Origin: Euhalothece natronophila Z-M001
GTDB taxonomy: Bacteria; Cyanobacteriota; Cyanobacteriia; Cyanobacteriales; Rubidibacteraceae
Direction of reading: 5' to 3'
Assembly: GCF_007904085.1 (NCBI RefSeq)
Contig: NZ_CP042326.1
Coordinates: 930,001-994,000, forward strand
DNA length: 64,000 bases
Made by a program: the position numbers and the translations under genes
The notes under the pieces: generated by a model
What the model saw: the letters and a program-made list of their open reading frames with translations, nothing else
Databases searched by the model: none
Told to the model about the DNA's origin: nothing
In this document: one piece after another, positions 27,429 through 34,966 of the stretch
Position numbering within the stretch: position 1 is the stretch's first letter
Layout: every line of letters begins with the position of its first letter

Positions 27429-27815
27429 TTGCTTTTCCCTTTAAGGCTTCTTTAGTTTTTTGTAATCTTCTTTCTCTTAATTGTTCTACTGACCAAGGTG
27501 AGTTAGCAAGGAAGTGATGTAGAGATTGTGCAGAAGTAATCCCGACGACTTTGGCAATTTCTGGTAGAGATTTTCGTTTAATCGGTGCGATGAGTCCTAA
27601 ATGTAAAAATTTAAAGCATTCATAATTTCTCACATCTTGAAACAGGTCTTGATAGTAACCACAATAGTTGTCTACGATCGCGCTAGTAGGTTCTGGGTCT
27701 CGCGGTAGGTGTTGACGAATCTGTAAAGCTACATCCATCATGAGCACTCGCTTCCCTCTTTGTTCTTACTTTTCTTTTCTTATCATTTTTCTCGGAAAAT
27801 GACAAAAGAGGGATA

Positions 27816-27978
27816 CTTCCTTGACTGTTCCTCTAATTAGCCAGCAATATTAATTTTAAAGGCGCGATCGTTCCGTTTCAATCCCACCACTTTAGCATCA
27901 TTTTGGTTTTCTTCATAGCTTAGAGATTGACAAGCGCGATCGCGATCGAAAATTAGATAATGTTCAGCTTTCTTCTGG
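27816..27978. other. Short segment between tniQ and IS701; cas12k absent
   Basis: This 163-bp stretch follows the tniQ stop, where cas12k begins in known type V-K CASTs. It holds no Cas12k-like N-terminus. On the minus strand a frame reads AEHYLIFDRDRACQSLSYEE and then QNDAKVVGLKRNDRAFKINIAG to a stop. It may be the end of another gene, perhaps the first half of the WYL-type gene lying on the other side of the IS701 element, but this is not shown. It contains a HIP1 site. Confidence 0.4.
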
Positions 27979-28999
27979 TTATATTTTCTTCTGAGATGAT
28001 GCCATTTCTGAAAACGCCGTAAAACAGCGATCGCACCACCCATCAACCCAAAGCGATGGAATCTTAAATCTTACGCCACAATTGGGGCATTCTGACAACA
28101 ACGTTAACAGATGCTCAGAGCAAAACTCCGTTGTCTTCAACTGCCACTCAATTTTATGATATGGAGTCTCCCCATAACAAGTACCACATAAACGAATTGG
28201 CTCTAACTTCATTCCAACGCCCTTGGGTGGTAACATTTCTCTTAATTGAGAAACATCCACCTGCACAATACTTGCTAAAGCGGATAACTCTTTTTGCGAA
28301 GGCGGTGGATTAAATCGAAACTTTTCCCAGCGCGAGATAACCGCGCCCAAACCAGTCTCCTTACCTAACATTGTCGGTGTTAGGGTATTTTCCCGACGAA
28401 ACCGTCCCAAAAAGTGATACCATTTCTAAAAACCTACACTACAGTAAGAGCTTTTTGTAGGTAATCCCAATTGGTTAGAGAGATGATAGTTTTCGGTGTA
28501 ATTTTCGTTAAAATAGTTCTTACTTCTTTCTTAAGCTCTTCCAGTTCTTCATATAAGTTCCAACTTAGTTCGTCTTTAATATATTGCCAAAACCTTTCAA
28601 TTGGGTTTAGCTCTGGACTAGCTGGCGGTTGAAATAGTAATAAAATGTTTTCGGGAATTTTTAAGTTTTTACTTTGATGAAATTTCCCTTGATCCAATTG
28701 AATAATATTCAAACAATTCGGAGAGTGTTTAGACACTTGCTCTAAAAAGACTTGAAAACAATCACTATCTAAGTGAGAAAATTCTAGAAAGAAATTATCT
28801 CCACTACTTGGCTCAATTATTCCATACAAATAATAAGCGACAAATTCCCATTGCACCTTTCCTATTGGCTTAACTCCATGAGCTGTAATTCTTTTTCTTT
28901 CAATTGTCTTTAATCCTAATCGCGTTTCGTCTTGACACCAATACCTAATTTTTCGACTTTCTTTCCTTTCCATTTCTTCCAGCCATTTCACTGCATTTA

Positions 29000-30116
29000 T
29001 TAATCCGTGCAGGAAATAGTTAACACCTAAAGGCCAGCATATTGAACTGGCTGAGCCCAAAAATAACGACTAATACGTTCGGGACATTTCTGAAGACTGT
29101 ATAAATAAGAGCGAACCCTTTTCATGAGTTCATTACGATTACGGGGTCTTTGTCGTCTCATAGCATTGCTTTTAATGTCCTGATTGAGAAATTCATCGGG
29201 ATTTCGTTCTGGGCTGTAGGGGGGAAGATAAAACAGTTCCAATTCATCCTGATGTTGAGCTACCCATTGTTGAACTTTACGGGAGCGATGTACTGGGTGG
29301 CGATCTACAATCAAAAAAACTTTGTTTTCCCTGGAGCGAATTAATCGGCGTAAAAATTCCAAAAAGACATCGCTATTAAATCCCCCTTGAAATACTTGAA
29401 AGCGTAGGGTTCCTCGATTGGTCAGGGCGGAAATTAAGTTGCAACTGAAACGTTGCCCAGTTCCTTCTACAATTGGCGTTTTCCCTACCTCAGACCAACA
29501 AGTCCCTGCTTGATGGTCCGAACGCAATCCCATTTCATCACCCCAATGAATCTCAGCTCCTTCCTGCTGTGCTCGCTTGTGAATCGCTGGATATTCATGA
29601 GTTAACCAATGCTGAAGCTGGTGAGGACATTGCTCACGAGCGCATTTGGCAGGCTTTTGTGGAGACAGTCCCCAACGACGCAGATAACGACCAATCGTCG
29701 TTTGAGAAAGAGTAATTCCCCAACATTGTTCAATGAGCTGAGATACGGCTTGTCGAGTCCAGAGAGTAAATGGCAGTTGTAGTTGTTCTGGGCTGTAATC
29801 CCGAATGAGACGAGTAATTGTCGTTACCTGCGATCGCGCCAAGGTAGGATGCTCACGACGACCTTGTTTACAAGCTTTGAGAGCTGTCTCACCCCCACGA
29901 CGGTAACGTTGCACCCACTGATTAACTGCTGTACGAGTAACTCCAAACTCTTGGGCCACTTCTCCTTGAGAACGTTTGTTCTCAATCACTGCCATGACCG
30001 CCCTTTTACGGATTGCTTGTTGAGCTTGAGGGGGTAAACTCCGAGCGTCTTTTAATTGCATATAGAAAACTGCCGTACTTCACTTTCCCATGTTAACTAT
30101 TTAGCGCACGGATTAA
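29000..30116 (-). mobile_element. IS630-family insertion sequence (B), 1117 bp, nested inside element A
   Basis: Inverted ends TTAATCCGTGC...(29000) and the complement of TTAATCCGTGC (30116), continuing with AAATAGTTAACA after a 3-bp mismatch block. The flanking dinucleotide TA at 28998-28999 and 30117-30118 is the canonical IS630 duplication. Its removal restores element A's transposase frame. Contains one intact transposase gene. Confidence 0.93.
29027..30061 (-). CDS. IS630 family transposase (344 aa)
   Basis: Complete. N-terminal helix-turn-helix pair (GEVAQEFGVTRTAVNQWVQRY, read GVTRTAVNQW), a linker, then the IS630/Tc1 DDE domain: IHWGDEMGLRSDHQAG (first Asp), VFLIVDRHPVHRSRKVQQW (second Asp) and ELFYLPPYSPERNPDEFLNQ (third acidic residue). 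The C-terminus extends nearly to the left end of the element. No frameshift, so likely functional. This lineage is distinct from elements A and C, which carry shorter, two-part transposases. Confidence 0.94.
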   Translation of the reverse strand: MQLKDARSLPPQAQQAIRKRAVMAVIENKRSQGEVAQEFGVTRTAVNQWVQRYRRGGETALKACKQGRREHPTLARSQVTTITRLIRDYSPEQLQLPFTLWTRQAVSQLIEQCWGITLSQTTIGRYLRRWGLSPQKPAKCAREQCPHQLQHWLTHEYPAIHKRAQQEGAEIHWGDEMGLRSDHQAGTCWSEVGKTPIVEGTGQRFSCNLISALTNRGTLRFQVFQGGFNSDVFLEFLRRLIRSRENKVFLIVDRHPVHRSRKVQQWVAQHQDELELFYLPPYSPERNPDEFLNQDIKSNAMRRQRPRNRNELMKRVRSYLYSLQKCPERISRYFWAQPVQYAGL

Positions 30117-30600
30117 TAGCAAATTAGGAAGTTTTTTTTTGAAGCCTTCTGCTTCTTGTTCATTCTTCTTGGCTGAGCTTCGTCTAGGAACTTTCAGTTT
30201 CGCTTTTAGTTTATATTTCACCAAATGGTATAGCGTTTTATAGTTGAGGAAAATCTGGTAATTATCTTCTAACCATTTTTGGATTTCTCCGAATAGTTAC
30301 CCGATGCACTCCTAAATAAGTCGCTAGATGAGTCACTGTTTTTACTTCACCGGTTTTTAGCAAATATAAACCTTGCATTTTCCGAAATTTTGAAAGCTCT
30401 TTCTGCTGGGTTTGAAGTTTTTTCAGTTGTGAGGGAGTTTCTTGAATGACGCATTGATAGTTAACTCTCATGGCACTTAACTCCAAGTCATTTTACTTCC
30501 GAGGCATTGTAGCATAAGTTATCAGAGATGGTATGACTAATGCTCTCCCCATCATAGGGATCAATCACAAATAACCAAGGCTCAATATCCGTTATTTCCA

Positions 30601-31449
30601 TCAACGATACTCTCCCGCCACTTCTTCCAGAGTTTCTTTATCGATCTTCCCTAATCCCTTCTGCAATGCTCGAATGGCTGCTTCTCGTAGAATCATATCT
30701 AGTAAACCGATATAGCCTCCCGTTGCTTCTCCTAGAATCTTCAGGGTTGATTTACTGCTTAAATTAGAAGCCACAGGCAATTGCAAAACTTTCTTTTCCC
30801 AAAGATCGACTGTTTCCTGAAACTCTTTTCCTGATAGCTTTCCAAAACGATAACAAGCGCGAAACCGATTATAAACCTGTTCATCTCGCTTGATAACTGT
30901 ATCTAAGTGATCGGTTTCCACTAAAACCACTGATATTCCCAACTGATCAAAAATATCCCGAACATCAGCAAAGGTTTTTGGTTTCAGGCGATCTGCTTCA
31001 TCAATAATCAGCATTTCCACGCCACAACGTTTTAACACCTGCAAACTTCGAGAACGAATTTCCCCCACTGTTCCTTTTACCATCTTGTATTTCAGATGTT
31101 CGATAATGGTGCGAAACAACTCTCTTGCAGGGCATTCTTGAGGAGGCTGAATATAAACAACGGGTACACTTGGGGGTTTTCCAACTTCCTGAGTGGGTTT
31201 ATGTCGCAACCGATAGGCATTACAGGACATAGTTTTTCCTGTTCTTGATTCCCCAACTACCCGACAAGACTGTCGAGAATGACGCTTTCCTTCTAACCAG
31301 TCATGGAGTTTTTTAACTTGCTCCAATTGGACTAAACTCCGTCCTCGTAAACGTTCGATTTCTGCTTTTAGATCAGCACCTACGCGATCAATGTTTCCTA
31401 ATTGTTGAGCAACATTTTCTGCTTCTGTATTTGCGTTAGTTTTTCCCAT
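30601..31449 (-). CDS. tnsC: TnsC AAA+ ATPase of a type V-K CAST-like transposon
   Basis: 282 residues from the ATG at 31449 (a GTG at 31458 would add three). Walker A is VVGESRTGKTMSC (about residues 65-77), Walker B VEMLIIDEADRLKP, sensor-type segment ISVVLVETDHLDTVIKRDEQ, and C-terminal TGGYIGLLDMILREAAIRAL. TnsC polymerises on DNA with ATP and recruits TnsB; here the core residues are present and the frame intact. Compared with the best-known CAST TnsC, as I recall it, one position in the VLVGTD strand is Glu instead of Gly. It starts 2 bp after tnsB stop and its stop overlaps tniQ start, so the three genes form one translationally coupled operon. Confidence 0.92.
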   Translation of the reverse strand: MGKTNANTEAENVAQQLGNIDRVGADLKAEIERLRGRSLVQLEQVKKLHDWLEGKRHSRQSCRVVGESRTGKTMSCNAYRLRHKPTQEVGKPPSVPVVYIQPPQECPARELFRTIIEHLKYKMVKGTVGEIRSRSLQVLKRCGVEMLIIDEADRLKPKTFADVRDIFDQLGISVVLVETDHLDTVIKRDEQVYNRFRACYRFGKLSGKEFQETVDLWEKKVLQLPVASNLSSKSTLKILGEATGGYIGLLDMILREAAIRALQKGLGKIDKETLEEVAGEYR

Positions 31450-31451
31450 TT

Positions 31452-33183
31452 TTACCACCCGTAATTTTCTAACATTTCGTCGTAGTCCAACACTTCTACT
31501 TCTTCGACAAGTTCTTCATTTGGAACAACTGTTTCCCCTTCTGCTTCTTCCTCGATTTCTTTCGATGTAGAATTAGCAGTGGGAGTTAGTAACTCTGCCT
31601 GTTCTTCCTTCTGGCGTTCCTTTTTCGTTTTCTTCTCTTTAACAAACTGATCGCGATCGCGCACCTCTTCACTAATAGAATGATTGCTGAGTGTCTTTCC
31701 AGCGTTACGAAGTTTCCGACTCATTGCTTTTGCTTCATCAAGGGATAAGTGTTCTGTTTCCCAATCCGAGGCAAAGGCACGAGTTAAGAAAACATCTTCA
31801 TTCCCTTCCTTGCGATAAACCAAAAGCCTTGTAATATCATTAGGGTCATAACGCAAAGTGACATTCTCCCCAACATAACCCTCTAGATGCTCTCCTCGAT
31901 ACATCAGGTTCTCGAACTGTAAATACCCTCCCCGTTGAACTCTGCGCCGAGTTTGCTTCATTAAACAGATATCCAACTCGCGTTCAGAGCGTAACTCAGG
32001 CATAGCAATCAATCCCGACTCCCATCGTTGAAAACGAGTCTGTTCTCCCATTCGAGCATCTATTTGTTGGTTATAACGATCCACGATATATCGAACGAAT
32101 AATTGTTCTAAATCTCGCAGCGTTAAACAAGCCTCCTTTTCGGCATCTTTGGGACGCTCTTGAACATTTGAGCCAGTATATCCTCTTAACGTCGAAAAGA
32201 ATTCTGTATTAAAGGTTTTAAAGGGACGTTCAACAATTCCGCCTTCACTGGGACGATCGCGCAGATGGCATACAAACCCTAACTGTGCCGAAATTTGTTG
32301 GAGATGGTTAGAGCGAAAATCCTTACCGCCATCAGTGAAGAAATGCTCAGGTTTGCCATACGTTCCCCATGATTCGTGGAGTTTATATTCTGCGCCGTAT
32401 CGTTTGGGTAGCATTGCATGACGCAAGGCTAAAGACACCACTTGAGAACTTGGGGCATCGTAGCCCAAATGAAACCCAACAATACAACGAGAATAAGTAT
32501 CAATAACTGTTGTCAGCCAGGGACGACTCAGAATTTCTCCGTATTTATCAACCAGTAAAATATCAGCACGAGTATGGTCACACTGCCAAACATGATTACT
32601 ATACTCAACAGATAAATCCTGTCCAGCACGAGTTTTTACAGATAATTGTGAACCCCGCCAGCCAGGAGAACGAATACTCTTTTTCTTTTCTTGTGCTTCT
32701 ATGACTGGCTCAAGAACACGATAAACTGTCATGTGACTGAGAGGTTTTAAGCCCAATTCTTTGGCTTTAATTGCAGTACGGAGATAAACTTGCTTGCGGG
32801 TCATGCGCTTGCTTCCTTTATTCCCCTCTTTATAGGTCTTGAGAATAAATTCTTCTAAACGAGAATCAATGCGATGATCTCCTTTATCGGAACGTTCCCC
32901 AGTAGATAAAGCACTTAAACCTTCTTCTTCCCATCGCTTTACCAGCCGTTGAACCGTTCGCACTGACTTTCCTAACTTTTGGGCTGCATCTTTTAATTTC
33001 TTACCATAGGTAGCGCGATGCGCCGAAGGCGCGTGACGCTTCGCGTCAATCGCAGGGTTCAAGAAGACTTTGAATAATCTCCAGCTTGAGTTTCGCTTCC
33101 TCTGAAAGTTCTTCAGAAGGAATAACAGGAAAAGCTGGTTTCTCCTCTTGGGTATTAGATGATGAGGTTAGTTGTTCCTCCAT
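31452..33183 (-). pseudogene. tnsB: TnsB transposase (DDE/Mu-type) of CAST, frameshifted by a 31-bp palindromic insert
   Basis: The original start is the ATG at 33183 (MEEQLTSSSN, then LSEEAKLKLEIIQSLLEPCD). After the codon for D the frame hits TGA inside a 31-bp insertion (33018-33048). The original frame resumes as RATYGKKLKDAAQKLGKSV and continues to NYGW at 31452. A TTG at 33062 can read through the insert and give 536 residues lacking the first ~40. The DDE core is intact: YSNHVWQCDHTRADILLVD, EHFFTDGGKDFRSNHL, and RPSEGGIVERPFKTFN. The C-terminal tail (about 430-536) contacts TnsC in the family. Whether the shortened product works is unknown. Confidence 0.88.
33018..33048. repeat. 31-bp double-hairpin repeat inserted in a HIP1 site within tnsB
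   Basis: The insert contains two small palindromes, GCGCCGAAGGCGC and TGACGCTTCGCGTCA, back to back. It splits GCGCGATCGC so that AT is present on both sides (33018-33019 and 33049-33050), consistent with a 2-bp duplication or a 31-bp insertion. Removing it gives GCGCGATCGC, a HIP1 octamer, and restores the tnsB frame. Confidence 0.85.
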
Positions 33184-33252
33184 TGCACAATTTTGATTAA
33201 TAATACATTTATGTTTTTATAATTTAAGCCTAACACGAACAATTGGATTCGA

Positions 33253-33492
33253 CGACAAATTTCCTGTGAATTTACAGTAAAATTATGCAAAATCCCAGAA
33301 TCAGGGAAATGACAATTATTTTGTGAAAAGTCAGGAAAACGACATCGAATTTGTGAAAGCCCGTGAGGAGGATTCTTTAAGGTTATAGTAATGTTTAAAT
33401 TGCGGTAATCCCTGCGCCATGACTCTATCTGAAGTGTTTAAAAAGCCGATGACATAAATTTGTTAAGACGACAGATAATTAGTTACTGTACA
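33253..33492 (-). promoter_or_regulatory. CAST left end with five TnsB-type boxes
   Basis: On the + strand, five boxes of the form (C/T)GACA-n-AATTTGTGAA-like occur at about 33253-33270, 33309-33327, 33340-33357, 33448-33466 and 33467-33492. The outermost box ends in TGTACA (33487-33492), the terminal sequence of V-K CASTs. The last two boxes are adjacent, the others spaced, as in transposon ends that assemble TnsB. The next five bases outside are TGAAG, which would be the target duplication, but the partner copy is not in view because the right end is missing. Confidence 0.75.
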
Positions 33493-33593
33493 TGAAGCTT
33501 TCCTCAGATAGGGAGAATATGGAGGTTTATACGCCCCGTCTGGCGTTAGGATTAGTCGTAGGATTCCCGCTTATCTCGCTAAACCATTGAAGA

Positions 33594-34910
33594 ATGCTTA
33601 TTATTCATAACGAAGAATTACTAGACTTAATTCGTTCTCATTATTCTCCTGTTGATATTGAAAATATATTGGTGCGACTTCTTGAAAAAGAAGCCCTTAC
33701 ATTTCCCCGTTTAGAGAATGGTTTGTTCCCGGCAGCAGAATTAGATGAGGAAACAGAATATACAGGATACTCTAATGTTTGGGTACGAGATAATATTCAT
33801 GTTGCCCATGCCCATTATGTCTGGGGAAAAACAGATATTGCGGTACAAAATGCCCAAACCTTGATGGCATATTTTACCAAGCATCGATCGCGCTTTGAAA
33901 AGATTATTGATCAACCTCCCCTAGCAAAAAATGTCATGAATCGTCCTCATGTTCGATTTAATGGCAACACCCTTGAAGAAAACCCTGAAAACTGGCCCCA
34001 TGCCCAAAATGATGCCTTAGGCTACTTTTTATGGTTCTATTGTTTCTTAGTACGAGAAGGATGGATTAGTTTAACGGAATTGGATGTAAAAACCCTCGCG
34101 TTGTTTCCTCTCTATTTTCGCGCGATCGCGTTTTGGCAAGATGAAGATAGTGGTCATTGGGAAGAAACTCGCAAGATAGAAGCCTCTAGTATTGGCACAG
34201 TGGTAGCAGGATTAAAAGCACTAAGACAACTGAATCTCAATGCTAATTTTATTGCCCATTGCTGTGAGTATAATGGCGAAGTTATTACTCCTCGCTTATT
34301 AGATGAGTTAATTGAAAAAGGCAATATTGCCCTCAATCAAATTCTCCCGGCTGAATGTATCCAAAAGGATCCCAAGAAACAACGAGAGTCTGATGGGGCG
34401 TTATTATTCTTAATTTATCCTTTAGGTGTCATCTCCGATGCAATGGCAGAAAAAGTGCGCGATCGCGTTTTAAATAACTTAGAAGGGAAGTATGGAATTA
34501 AACGGTATTTAGGCGATTCGTTTTGGTTTCCTAACTACAAAACCCTCTTAAGCCAAGAGTTGCGTACTGCTGATTTTAGTAATGAAATTGAAAAACGAGA
34601 TGCCTTTTTAAAAGAAGGACAAGAAGCCCAATGGTGCATTTTTGATCCCATTGTTTCTGTTATCTTTGGGCAAGATTATCAGAAAACTAAACATCCAGAA
34701 AACTTACAGCAGCAAATCCATTACCTGAATCGTTCCCTTGGACAAATTACAGGCAAAAACAGTGAATTTGGCGCTTATAAATGTCCCGAGTTGTATCATA
34801 TCGAAGGGGAAGAATATGTTCCCAGTGATGCCACGCCACTATTATGGACACAAGCTAATTTAATTATTGCCTTAAAAATGATGGAAGCCAGTTTAAGCAA
34901 CCAGCATTGA
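33594..34910 (+). CDS. Glycoside hydrolase family 15-like / phosphorylase kinase regulatory-like protein
   Basis: 438 residues. NVWVRDNIHVAHAHYVWGKTD near residue 62 and ENPENWPHAQNDALGYFLWFY near residue 140 match the (alpha/alpha)6 barrel of GH15 proteins, where WVRDN and QNDALG line the active cleft. The length is short for a glucoamylase, and a starch-binding domain is absent; there is no signal peptide. Such cyanobacterial proteins may act on glycogen or be phosphorylase-kinase-like regulators, which is unresolved. The gene begins 100 bp outside the CAST left end and is undamaged, with HIP1 sites. Confidence 0.75.
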   Translation: MLIIHNEELLDLIRSHYSPVDIENILVRLLEKEALTFPRLENGLFPAAELDEETEYTGYSNVWVRDNIHVAHAHYVWGKTDIAVQNAQTLMAYFTKHRSRFEKIIDQPPLAKNVMNRPHVRFNGNTLEENPENWPHAQNDALGYFLWFYCFLVREGWISLTELDVKTLALFPLYFRAIAFWQDEDSGHWEETRKIEASSIGTVVAGLKALRQLNLNANFIAHCCEYNGEVITPRLLDELIEKGNIALNQILPAECIQKDPKKQRESDGALLFLIYPLGVISDAMAEKVRDRVLNNLEGKYGIKRYLGDSFWFPNYKTLLSQELRTADFSNEIEKRDAFLKEGQEAQWCIFDPIVSVIFGQDYQKTKHPENLQQQIHYLNRSLGQITGKNSEFGAYKCPELYHIEGEEYVPSDATPLLWTQANLIIALKMMEASLSNQH

Positions 34911-34966
34911 TTCTAGACCAAAATGGCTTAGGATATTAAGAAGGTGTTGTTCTTTAGGGAGAAATT

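Larger units (their letters stand above)
25124..27747 (-). pseudogene. IS701 family DDE transposase, split by IS4 element
   Basis: The N-terminal part is 27437-27747 (IRQHLPRDPEPTSAIVDNYC, then LQKTKEALKGK). The C-terminal part is 25124-26133, preceded by AITVIIDETGDRKKGNRTDY, which carries the first catalytic Asp, with ADSLYGES (second Asp) and EYGFRQCKQELGWKDY (Glu). Removing the IS4 insert plus one copy of its 9-bp target duplication joins GGGAAAAGCAA to TCACC in frame as KGKAITVIIDE, restoring one reading frame of roughly 445 residues. The split copy is not functional unless the IS4 element excises precisely. Confidence 0.9.
25064..27815 (-). mobile_element. IS701-family insertion sequence interrupted by an IS4-family element
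   Basis: Terminal inverted repeats of 24 bp with one mismatch bound the element: TATCCCTCTTTTGTCA at the left (25064-25087) and its complement at the right (27792-27815). Subtracting the internal IS4 insert and one target-site copy leaves about 1.46 kb, the usual IS701 size. Flanks show AACT/AAGT, a poor candidate for the expected 4-bp duplication, so a later rearrangement of one flank is possible. It lies between the WYL remnant and the CAST remnant, at the place where the rest of the CAST would be expected. Confidence 0.85.
28434..30486 (-). pseudogene. IS630-type transposase of element A (deleted, frameshifted and interrupted)
   Basis: The N-terminal helix-turn-helix part is at 30262-30486 (LYLLKTGEVKTVTHLATYL, then GVHRVTI). 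It passes abruptly, in another frame, to EIQKWLEDNYQIFLNYKTLY and FKKKLPN. The C-terminal DDE part is at 28434-28997 (IRYWCQDETRLGLKT; IIQLDQGKFHQSKNL; LLFQPPASPELNPIERFWQ). Compared with the intact relative at 53191-54260, roughly 50 residues between the helix-turn-helix and EIQKWLE are missing. Removing element B and one TA rejoins LPN to LLNAVKWLEEMERKE in frame. Dead copy. Confidence 0.88.
28418..30533 (-). mobile_element. IS630-type element (A), inserted in tniQ and carrying a second IS630
   Basis: Ends TACCATTTCTAAAAAC (28418) and the complement of TACCATCTCTGATAAC (30533), with CTACA conserved 10 bp further in. The flanks carry a 3-bp direct repeat, TGA on the + strand (28415-28417 and 30534-30536), and removal of one copy restores the tniQ frame. 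Without the inner element B the element is about 1.0 kb. Its own transposase is damaged by an internal deletion and by element B. Confidence 0.88.
27979..30601 (-). pseudogene. tniQ: TniQ of a type V-K CAST-like transposon, split by nested IS630 elements
   Basis: The first 23 codons (ITDIEPWLFVIDPYDGESIS plus H) lie at 30601-30534; the rest (FLGRFRREN, then SRWEKFRFNPPPSQKELSAL, EPIRLCGTCYGETPYHKIEW, CPNCGVRF, CDRCFTAFSEM) lies at 28417-27979. Deleting the insert and one TCA copy gives S-I-S-H-F-L-G-R-F-R-R in frame, about 167 codons, the size of the short TniQ of V-K CASTs. The zinc-ribbon cysteines (CGTCY; CPNC; CDRC) are all kept. In CAST, TniQ links the RNA-guided Cas12k complex to TnsC. 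Its ATG overlaps the tnsC stop (TGATG). The split copy cannot make full TniQ. Confidence 0.9.
27979..33492 (-). mobile_element. Decayed type V-K CAST backbone (tnsB-tnsC-tniQ with left end; cas12k, CRISPR array and right end missing)
   Basis: The gene order tnsB, tnsC, tniQ on one strand, the overlap spacing, the short 167-residue TniQ and strong motif-by-motif resemblance to the Scytonema hofmanni CAST proteins (as I recall them) identify the family. The outer terminus TGTACAGTAACTAATTATCT on the minus strand at 33492 closely resembles the left end of that CAST. Beyond tniQ there is no Cas12k, no repeat array and no second TGTACA end before 24 kb, so about half of the element has been lost. 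Remaining genes: tnsC intact, tnsB and tniQ broken. Confidence 0.85.

Noticed and set aside
27880-27892. GTTTCAATCCCACC-like motif, recalling the start of some CRISPR repeats and the GGGTTGAAA end of V-K repeats
   Set aside because: Only one copy is present, with an extra base compared with the V-K end, and it lies in an apparent coding frame with a HIP1 site. No array, spacer or second repeat is near.
27837-28046. A 69-codon minus-strand frame overlapping the end of tniQ
   Set aside because: Its first 22 codons are tniQ in another frame; the rest is a piece of unknown sequence before the IS701. It is not a credible gene, and was described only as a segment.
28418-30533. TA target duplication for IS630-type element A
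   Set aside because: With TA as the duplicated site the tniQ frame does not rejoin; TCA does.
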